Assembly: GCA_900088475.1 (NCBI GenBank)
Contig: FLMG01000721.1
Span: 1 to 16,649, forward strand
Direction of reading: 5' to 3'
DNA from: Hyphochytrium catenoides
Taxonomy: Eukaryota; Sar; Hyphochytriomycetes; Hyphochytriales; Hyphochytriaceae
Length of the DNA: 16,649 nt
Shown piece by piece: positions 10,000 to 16,649 of the stretch; position 1 is the first letter of the stretch; every line of letters starts with the position of its first letter. The notes beneath the pieces were generated by a model. The model had not been told where the DNA came from, searched no databases, and saw only the letters and a program-made list of their open reading frames with translations. The position numbers and the translations under genes are program-made.

Positions 10000-10440
10000 T
10001 TAGCGATATCCCACAAGCAGTAGGATCTTTTCCTTTCCTCTCTCTCCTCGGCCTTCACATCTTCTATCATCACGACCTCTCGGCAGGTGTTACGCCGGCT
10101 GCCGCTTTCGCCGCCATCATCGGCAGATGCCGAGCTGCAAGAGAGGAACGAGATGCCAGAGCATCCTTCCCTTCCCACACGGCGCAGCGGACTGCCCTTC
10201 CTCATCCTTCTTATCCTCCTCTTCTTTGTCAACTCTCTTCTTTTCTTCCCCAGTTTTCTGTTCACCCAGTACTAGCAGCAATCATCCCTATAGGTAAAGG
10301 GCTTATAAAGCAAGTGAGATCGTCACATCAGCCAACTCGTGAAGTCTCCTTTCCCTGCATAAAATGGGCGATGAGCTGGGTAAGCGATAAAGGCCATGGC
10401 GCTGTACATAGGCAGCAAAGCCATCAATCCAAGGCGCTAA

Positions 10441-10809
10441 CGCAGCGCCAGATGGCAGCATTCAAGCAGCAAATCCATTGGAGGAACGAGCGCCACCCTC
10501 GTCAAAGAGGGAGACGACAGCACAAGCAAATGCCTTGACCCTCTGATTCAAGCTCTTGGGACGGAGGCGGCAAGGCAAGCGACAATAAATTCAGAGATGA
10601 GTCGCGCGGTAGTTCTTCAACATCTGTTTCTCATTATTGATTTATCAGCAGAGCTAGGCGTACAAATGGGCAATGGTTGGCGCGGGAGACACCAGATGTT
10701 TTCTCTCGCACGGCTACAACTGTACACTGTGGACATCGACTGGGGTCAACCGGAGAGAAAAGATCAAGCAAAGCAGGTCACGTCCAATAGCATCGTGTGC
10801 GCCAACTGA
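10441..10809 (+). CDS. Unassigned 123-codon open frame, possible exon
   Basis: This frame is open between a TAA at 10438 and a TGA at 10807. It is the longest sensible frame between the SNAPC1-like and zinc-knuckle genes. It contains an acidic segment (VKEGDDSTSK) and then VVLQHLFLIIDLSAEL. The latter faintly recalls the first beta strand of the VWA-like domain of TFIIH p44/Ssl1, where a hydrophobic run ends in Asp-Leu-Ser. The following p44 residues (Asp-x-x-Pro-x-Arg) are absent, and neither upstream nor downstream exons can be joined in phase. Treat as unidentified. Confidence 0.2.
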   Translation, partial: RSARWQHSSSKSIGGTSATLVKEGDDSTSKCLDPLIQALGTEAARQATINSEMSRAVVLQHLFLIIDLSAELGVQMGNGWRGRHQMFSLARLQLYTVDIDWGQPERKDQAKQVTSNSIVCAN

Positions 10810-11405
10810 CAGGAGCAGCACCACCACCACCTCTTTCTTTCTTCTCATACAAGCCGTAGAGAAGAGAGAAGAGAAGCGGTGATGAAAGAGAAGAGACAGC
10901 ACTCGCCGCAGTGACTGACGTACCTCATATAACTGTTGATCATGCCTCTGATGATGTCACTGCCTCGACGACGACTTCTGGATAGATCAGAGAGTTTCCT
11001 CCCCTTTGCCATGGGCTCACGAGTGGCTGAGATGAAGAGATGAAGAGAAGACTGTCAGTTCTCTTGCTTCTCTTTCTAGAAGCTTCGGCCTGCACAAAGA
11101 TGCGCTATTGCCGATGGATAGGACGCAGCTCTCGAACCTTCCAACCAAAGACTTCTTCCTTCCCCTGACTCGGTGTCCGACGTTCCAGGAAGGGAAAGAC
11201 CCTCAAGAGAAAAGAAGAACAATCAAGCGACAGCACTGAGAGAGCGAAGAAGAGGGAAAGGGCAGGGCCAGCGGCAGGTAGAATGACTCTGGAATGGAGC
11301 TTGTCATCGCTGCCAGAAGCAGCGACTACTGCGCTGGGTTGTTCTCTCTCTCTGCTGCCCTGCCAGAACAAGCATCTTCTTTTCCATTTATTCTCTGATG
11401 GTAGT

Positions 11406-11526
11406 TCTTTTTCTCTCTTTGTCTCTCTCTCTCTTTCTCTCTCTCCCTCTGTCTCTCTCTTTGAGTACATTGTCTCTCTCTCTCCCTCTCTCTCTGAGTG
11501 CATTGTCTCTCTCTCTCTCCCCCCCA
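11406..11526. repeat. (CT)n tract with an internal 33-bp duplication
   Basis: A pyrimidine-rich tract of CT runs. Within it, TGAGTACATTG at 11462 is repeated as TGAGTGCATTG at 11495, each followed by the same CT run, giving a 33-bp period. Confidence 0.9.
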
Positions 11527-11718
11527 CCCCCCTTCGTCTCCCACAGCGGACAGTGACCCAATCTTCCTGACCTTCTGTCCTCCCTGTTCTCTTCTTTCTC
11601 TCCCCTCCATCAGTTGTTCTTTTTTCTTTTCTTTCTCTTGGTTGGCCTCTGGTTTGGCCTGAGTAAGGCGGAGATAGCAGCACATTGGTACCACTTGGCC
11701 AGATGACGAAGCCTCTGT

Positions 11719-11746
11719 GAGGGAGAGAGAGAGAGAGAGAGAGATG
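11719..11746. repeat. Short (GA)n microsatellite
   Basis: GAGGGAGAGAGAGAGAG-type run of about 28 bases in the spacer. Confidence 0.9.
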
Positions 11747-11991
11747 AGGCCAGAAAAGCTCCAGAAAGACCAGTCTAGAAGTTCAGAAGGAGGAAGTGTG
11801 GAATGGCCCTGATAAAGAACTGTGGGAGACTAAAGAGGAGAGAGAGAGAGTAAGAAGGGCACCTTTAGGAAGACAAGAGAGAGATTGGGTGGCTCTTCCT
11901 CTCTTCTCAATCACAGCGACGTATGGACCAATGACTGCGACAGCATCTAAAAGATGCATTGCGACACGTCAGCAGCAGGTGAGGAGAAAAG

Positions 11992-11993
<2 letters not shown>

Positions 11994-12050
<57 letters not shown>
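11994..12050. repeat. (GA)n microsatellite, ~57 bp
   Basis: A nearly perfect GA dinucleotide run of about 57 bases. Arg-Glu and Ser-Leu frames across it are artefacts of the repeat. Confidence 0.97.
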
Positions 12051-12052
<2 letters not shown>

Positions 12053-13378
12053 GATAGCGATGGAGGACCGTCTGTCCTACCTGTTCTCCCATCTCTGTTT
12101 GACTGGATACCTAGCCACCCCCTCAGCCTTGCTGGTTATGGGAGCATCCGTCAATCAGAGCAATGAAACAGAGACAGAGTGAAGAAGAGAGACAAAGCAA
12201 ACAACGAAGACATATCATGTCAGAGGGAAAGAAGAATTGGAAAAGCGCTCGAATTATATCGACATGCAGACGAAACAGAAAGAACAAATTGGAGAGACAG
12301 AGAAAGGGAGAAGAGAGAATAGAGGAGGTTGGAGAGACAGATAAGGGACATCGACAGTGCCCAAAAATGGAACGGAGATAAGTTGCTAGAAGGCACGCGT
12401 CCCTCTGACCGACCTGCTCCCCCGCCTTCGAACCCTTGAGACGGTAAGAAATAAAGGGAAGAAATGACGAGCAAAGCCTATGTCCCCCTCTCTCAATCTC
12501 TCTGTCTCAAACTTTATTCACCTAGTCCATACATGATCCTCCTATTCCTGGTATTTCTCTTCGTTCTGTCTTGGCTCTTGACCAAAAGAAAATATACTGT
12601 CTAAAGATTCAAGACCCTTCTGTCCTGTCCACTCTGCTCGAGCTCGTCCAAATTCCGACGTGTAAGAAGTTTAGCTAATACTCTAACCTCTTCAGTGACA
12701 TACCGACTGCCTCTCTCGACTTATCAATCCACTCTGTCTCACTGATATGGAAGATATGACAGCAGTGGAATCAATCTCTTCCCTCTCTGTCTCTTGACGT
12801 TTCATTCTTAATTGTTACTTGGAGTAATATCGAATTGGCCTCCCCAAATATCTGTCTTGTGACGTTGGACGGCGTCTAGTTAAGCCTTTCTATCACTCTG
12901 TCTCCCGGGCCACCCGCTGTCCACCCGCTGTCCCACTGTTTCTACATGTATTGCTTCCTAGCCTTCCTCCCTCTTCTTCCCTCCCGCAGGGCTGATCAGG
13001 CCGCCACATATTCGCTGCAGAACTCACAATGATTGCACACAACATAGGGCGCCTCCAGCAGGTGCCGCTACAGACGAGTTGCTCTATTATTCAAAGCCCC
13101 ACAGCACTAAATAAATACTCCACAGTACTAAAGAGTTCTAAATCTCTCGCCTTCTGTCTCACACAACTGACTTCCCGCTATGTTGAGTGGAAATGCTGGC
13201 CACCAGGGGCCAGAAAGAGAAGAGGGATTCTGGTGGAAGTTAGCCTACAACACTGAGGATGATGTCTAAACGGGGAAGAGGAATGGGAGGGGGATTTTGG
13301 CGTTGAACAGTTTAGAGTCAAGCAGCAGATAGTTCTATGAGGTCAGAGAAGAGAAGACGCAGAAAGGCACTTTTTATT

Positions 13379-13819
13379 GAGAAAAGGTGGAGCTCCGCAA
13401 TATTTCTTTAATAGAAAGTAACGGCAGTCCGATCCCGCTCTGTACTTCTACAGCAATATTACCAAGGAAAGAAAAATATGTGTGGAAAGCTTTCCATCTC
13501 TTCGATTGCATCCCAGGTAGTCAAGCACTATATATATTGTGGTTGGGCCATCCAGCTAAAATCCTTTCTTGTTGTTCCAGAAATGGTTTCAAATGGATTC
13601 CGTTTTCGCTCCCCTAAAATTTGTTCAAACGCCAGCGCCTTCCCCTACCAAGCTACGAAACAACCCTTTTGGACAGCGGTCTTCGGCTGGGAAAGGTGGG
13701 ACGATGATGTCACCGCAGGAGTAACACCAGGATCTACTAGAGACTACAGACCGCAGGATTTACGCTGTGCTTTGCAGGATGTAAAAGTTGAACAGGGTTT
13801 CGCCATCGAGATTACCTAA
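13379..13819 (+). CDS. Tentative two-exon ORF, unidentified
   Basis: Two overlapping open frames can be joined by removing a 64-nt GT..AG segment (13516-13579, donor CCAG|GTAGTC, acceptor TTGTTCCAG). The phases agree (1 to 1) and the joined frame runs about 125 codons to a TAA at 13817-13819. The second part includes KQPFWTAVFGWERWDDD and DYRPQDLRCALQDVKVEQGF. The first part has no ATG at its beginning, so it would need another upstream exon. The intron is shorter than those of the two firm genes here. The product is not recognised. Confidence 0.2.
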
Positions 13820-14848
13820 ATGGGGAGCTTCCTCTCACATTTCCTTCTTAGGTTTTGCGGTGATCTAAGATTCTTATGGGTATTGCACAATAGTATAAAT
13901 TCTAGTATGGGGTGGGTGGGTCTTGTCAACGAAAACTATCTTCATGTGACTCTACTCTTAGTTTCAGAGATTTTAACAATTAATACCATTATTTTAAGTT
14001 TCAAGAGAGTTGTTATCATGAAGATTGAATGTTTCGAATCGGGATTTGCTCAAGCGGCCTGCCCATAACTCTGGCTCTTAGGCAGAAAGACAAGTGATAG
14101 AGGAAAGGTGAGGAAGAGTTGAGAGAGATCTGGCCACCCAGGATCCCTTTAGATCCATCTTTCGACCAGGCTGTGCAAGAGGGAGATGGGAGAGGGAGAC
14201 GGGGCAAAGAACAACGGAAAAAGGGAGGAAACCAGCTGGAAATTCCAGAAATGAAGGCCTTGGCTTGGACAATTGTTACTGTGAAAGAGAGAGGAAGAGA
14301 GAGTTTGATTCCTAAGGCAACAGCAGCAGGTACAAGAGCTGCCCGCTCTCCCGCAGGTCCGCTACTATGCCACATTCTTCAAAAAGAGCAGCAACGAGCA
14401 AGCCGCGCAGCACACGCGATTTTGTCCCGCGCGAGGCCTTAGGCCATTTCATTTTGTCCAGCAGGTCTTTTTGAGAGATTGTACACGAGAAGAAAAGCTC
14501 TGTCTCTCTTTACTTTGGTTCTACCATACAATTTTGATAGAGCCAATTCTTGTCAAGCTGCTTGCGGCACTATCTCTTAAGCCTTTCATCTTGCGAAGCT
14601 ACACAACGCATCCTGGACCTCTAGATTTATCTGGAGTTTCTAAAGCAATTGCTGGCTGAAGGCACAATTAGCACAATCTGGGTCGGCGCAGTTTCCTAAA
14701 GTTTACTTAGGGAACTCCTCCAGATCTCCGTGAAGACAACTTGTCCAGTGTCTGTCAAAGACATCAAACTGGACGTGGTGGCGTTTGTTCGAGGGAAATT
14801 TCCCGAACAGTTTTGCTTTTTGGATCTCTCCGGCTTATCGTTGAGAGG
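13820..14848. other. 5' flank of the zinc-knuckle gene, no supported gene
   Basis: The first 220 bases are AT-rich; the rest is mixed. An open frame at 14119-14442 (plus) and one at 14016-14375 (minus) overlap each other and match nothing I know. No clear TATA box precedes the ATG at 14849. The frame of the zinc-knuckle ORF stays open upstream to a TAG near 14709, so an upstream exon is possible. Confidence 0.45.
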
Positions 14849-15745
14849 ATGAAGACCGCTTGTGAAGAAGTAAACTTTGTCTTCCCTGACTTTGCCAAGT
14901 ACTCTATGGCTCCATCAATGGCCCCTTCCACGACTACCTCTTGCTACATGAATGTTAACCAGTCGTTGCTGGGATTTACCTCTAGCCCATTGACAGTTAG
15001 CCAGGTTCCTGTCGTTGATACCAACTCAATGATGTCAGCTCCTGCTTCCATGAACAACCAGCATGAAGCGCTTTTGGCGAACTTGAAGGCTCTGCTGCCG
15101 TGGCTTGAGCTTCCCTCTTCTGTACCTCAGCCGTCAGTCTCTTTTGATTCCAAGCTTGAGACTCCAAGCAGCCCAAGTACTGACGGGGAAGAAGTGAGCG
15201 ATCTTGATATTCTTCATTGCCTCGATGTCGCTATTTTTGAGGAGTTTCCTGTTGCTCCTGGAATTCCAGTCCTCCCTGCTAAGAGCATCTCCAAGCTTCC
15301 TGGTACTGAGATGGTAAAGTTTGGTGAGGAGACTCACAGGCCCTCAGGAGGGAAGAGGTGCACAGTTCCAGGCTGCATGAAGGCTGCACAGACCAAGGGA
15401 AGGTGCAAGGGCCATGGCGGTGGCAACCGCTGCAAGTACCCTGGCTGCCCTAAGAGTAGTCAGACTGGAGGTCTTTGCCGCCTTCATGGCGGAGGAAAGA
15501 AGTGCTCTGCGGAGGGTTGCACGAAGGGGGCTCAACGCGACGGGCTTTGCGCATCCCATGGTGGTATGAGGAAGTGCTCGATGGATGGCTGCACTAAGAA
15601 TGACCGCGGTGGCGGATTCTGTGCCCAGCATGGTGGTGGAAAGAGATGCGCTGTGGACGGCTGCTTGCGCCCAAGCAGGAGAAAGGGGCTCTGCACCTTC
15701 CACGTAAGAAGTATGGCAGCCTTCAGCTTCCCTGCCGCTGTCTAG
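14849..15745 (+). CDS. Five-unit CX4CX9CX2H zinc-knuckle protein (WRKY19-like family)
   Basis: A 298-residue protein from the first in-frame ATG. Residues 1-165 carry Ser/Pro/Thr-rich stretches, Met-containing repeats (MAPSMAPS), a leucine-rich helix (ALLANLKALLPWLEL) and an acidic block (STDGEEVSDLDILHC) that could be an activation region. Residues 171-285 hold five units of pattern CX4CX9CX2H, separated by Gly-Gly-Gly-Lys-type linkers; all 20 ligands are intact. This repeat is found in stramenopile proteins commonly annotated as WRKY19-like although they lack the WRKYGQK heptad; none is seen here. Zinc binding and a nuclear, DNA- or protein-binding role are inferred from the family. The last 13 residues after the fifth His are uncertain because a GTAAGA sits exactly at that point. 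Confidence 0.85.
   Translation: MKTACEEVNFVFPDFAKYSMAPSMAPSTTTSCYMNVNQSLLGFTSSPLTVSQVPVVDTNSMMSAPASMNNQHEALLANLKALLPWLELPSSVPQPSVSFDSKLETPSSPSTDGEEVSDLDILHCLDVAIFEEFPVAPGIPVLPAKSISKLPGTEMVKFGEETHRPSGGKRCTVPGCMKAAQTKGRCKGHGGGNRCKYPGCPKSSQTGGLCRLHGGGKKCSAEGCTKGAQRDGLCASHGGMRKCSMDGCTKNDRGGGFCAQHGGGKRCAVDGCLRPSRRKGLCTFHVRSMAAFSFPAAV
15359..15703 (+). repeat. Five tandem 72-bp zinc-knuckle units
   Basis: The Cys-to-Cys period is exactly 24 codons throughout. In 298-residue numbering the first cysteines are at 171, 195, 219, 243 and 267. Core sequence per unit is Cys-x4-Cys-(Thr/Pro/Leu)-Lys-x-x-x-x-x-Gly-x-Cys-x-x-His-Gly-Gly, with the fifth unit lacking the Gly-Gly tail. DNA identity between units is only moderate, so duplication is not recent. 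Confidence 0.9.
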
Positions 15746-16245
15746 ATGTTTCCAGATGCACAGCCAATAGTCGGTGATACCACTGTATCGCTAGGTGATA
15801 TATCTTATATCGCCAAATTTTGAGGCTCACATCGTTTGGTTTGACGCCGGCTTTCAGTCTACAAGGCTTTTCCTCTCTTTTTTGCCCGCAAAAGTAGGGC
15901 TCTCGCTTACATTTTTGTCCCTCTTTTGTCCCCTTACATTGACAGTTGGACCCAGTTTAGCACTGCCGCAGTACTGAGCGGCTCTATCTTTCCCGTAGTT
16001 ATCATTCTATAAATGCAATAGAATTATGACTTTGACTGTAAGGAAATGTTAGCCCTCCTAGCTTTATCAATCTCCATAATCTCTGTTCTATCTATATCTC
16101 ATAGCTATCGATGCTTTCTGAAAACTCTGTCAGGCTTGGTGTCTCGTGACATGATGATCTTCCCGAGGGCTCGTTGGGAAGCGCTGTCCTGTTTGATGTC
16201 ATCAGCATTATGACACTAACCTCCACACAGTAAAAAAACATATTT
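15746..16245. other. 3' flank of the zinc-knuckle gene
   Basis: No gene is supported. The frame after the TAG stays open for another 25 codons to a TGA. An AT-rich stretch with TATAAATGCAATAG near 16009 might mark transcript ends. The minus-strand frame at 16092-16436 overlaps the probable right-edge exons and is taken as a shadow. Confidence 0.45.
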
Positions 16246-16649
16246 ATGTATGGCAGAGACGTCAAGAACTTTAAGGACTCTATGAACTTTGTCAGCGTTA
16301 AGAGGAGCAGAAGAGGTAATTGGGCAGGTGTTTCATTAGAACGATTGGTGCTCTGCCACGATGAGTCTCCTCTTGTCTCTTGGATCTCCATTAGACAGTC
16401 CTTGAACAGAGAGAAGATACTAAGCGGAGCTCGCATCGAACATCACTGGAGATCCACAGCGTGTCAAACAACCTGACTATCGTACATCAGCAGCTAGATA
16501 AATACTATGAACACGCCGCTAGTCGTAGGGGCCAACCTTCCCCCTATCCCTGTCGTCGTTTAATCGACATCAGATGTAACGCTGCAGGCTTAGCGATGAT
16601 GCCCGTAGCTGTGGCGCAGGGACATCACTCTGTCAACCTCCGTGCAGGT
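16246..16649 (+). CDS. Unidentified gene, first two exons (partial, runs off right edge)
   Basis: Exon 1 (16246-16315) opens with ATG and encodes 23 residues rich in Lys and Arg (VSVKRSRR). Its donor is AAGAG|GTAATT. An 83-nt intron ends at TTAGACAG, and exon 2 (16399-16649) continues in phase 1 with no stop to the window edge: LEQREDTKRSSHRTSLEIHS, then NNLTIVHQQLDKYYEHAASR, then LAMMPVAVAQGHHSVNLRAG. About 107 codons are visible. A second AG at 16394 would give the wrong phase for this exon 1. The product is not recognised; the mid-part could be a helix. Confidence is limited because support is only reading frame and splice signals. Confidence 0.4.

Larger units (their letters stand above)
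10810..13378. other. Low-complexity spacer, no supported gene
   Basis: About 2.6 kb dominated by CT-rich, GA-rich and mixed purine stretches (tracts listed separately). Open frames here are Arg/Glu or Ser/Leu products of the repeats. A tiny hydrophobic ORF at 12533-12604 looks like a membrane segment but has no support. AATAAA occurs near 12450 and 13108. A tandem 11-bp duplication (CACCCGCTGTC) lies near 12911-12932. Confidence 0.55.

Noticed and set aside
11105-11694. Minus-strand 192- and 122-codon frames rich in Arg and Glu.
   Set aside because: Their length comes from the CT tract; the flanking parts show no family features.
12400-12470. A GGTTCGAA-like T-loop on the minus strand suggesting a tRNA.
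   Set aside because: The flanking bases do not pair as a T-stem, and no acceptor or anticodon arm is found.
12533-12604. A 23-residue hydrophobic ORF that looks like a membrane anchor.
   Set aside because: Too short, with no promoter, splice partner or homologue; hydrophobic peptides are common in CT-rich DNA.
1-16649. CRISPR arrays, insertion sequences, LTR elements or viral genes.
   Set aside because: No regularly spaced palindromic repeats, terminal repeats or transposase, integrase or polymerase motifs were seen.

Overview
This is a stretch of eukaryotic nuclear DNA. The recognisable genes are split by introns with GT..AG ends, one has a candidate mitochondrial targeting peptide, and the spacers hold long (GA)n/(CT)n tracts. 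The best clue to the organism is the zinc-knuckle protein on the right. Its five CX4CX9CX2H units at an exact 24-residue period belong to the family often annotated 'WRKY19-like', which is expanded in stramenopiles (oomycetes, diatoms, brown and eustigmatophyte algae). A stramenopile is therefore likely, but the species is not identified.

Layout. (1) 1-1743, minus strand: the N-terminal half of ornithine aminotransferase, six exons, running off the left edge. (2) 1744-4326: a 2.6 kb spacer with a 200 bp purine tract close upstream of the aminotransferase and no gene I can defend. (3) 4327-9403, plus strand: a nine-exon gene whose first ~300 residues resemble SNAPC1/SNAP43, the subunit of the snRNA-gene activating complex. 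Its last exon adds a ~680-residue acidic tail carrying eleven copies of a short acidic/hydrophobic motif. The exon sum is exactly 2922 nt, or 973 codons plus stop. Two competing 5' splice sites before the last exon would give either this long form or a 379-residue short form. (4) 9404-13378: mostly low-complexity spacer with a good TATA box, a short basic ORF and a 123-codon open frame that I cannot join into a gene. (5) 13379-13819: a tentative two-exon ORF. (6) 14849-15745, plus strand: the five-knuckle zinc-binding protein. (7) 16246-right edge, plus strand: probable first two exons of an unidentified gene.

The genes do not form a pathway. The aminotransferase is a mitochondrial metabolic enzyme, the SNAPC1-like protein should act in snRNA transcription, and the zinc-knuckle protein is probably a nuclear regulator. 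Exon structures were assembled by eye from reading frame, splice signals and remembered family features. No alignment was run.
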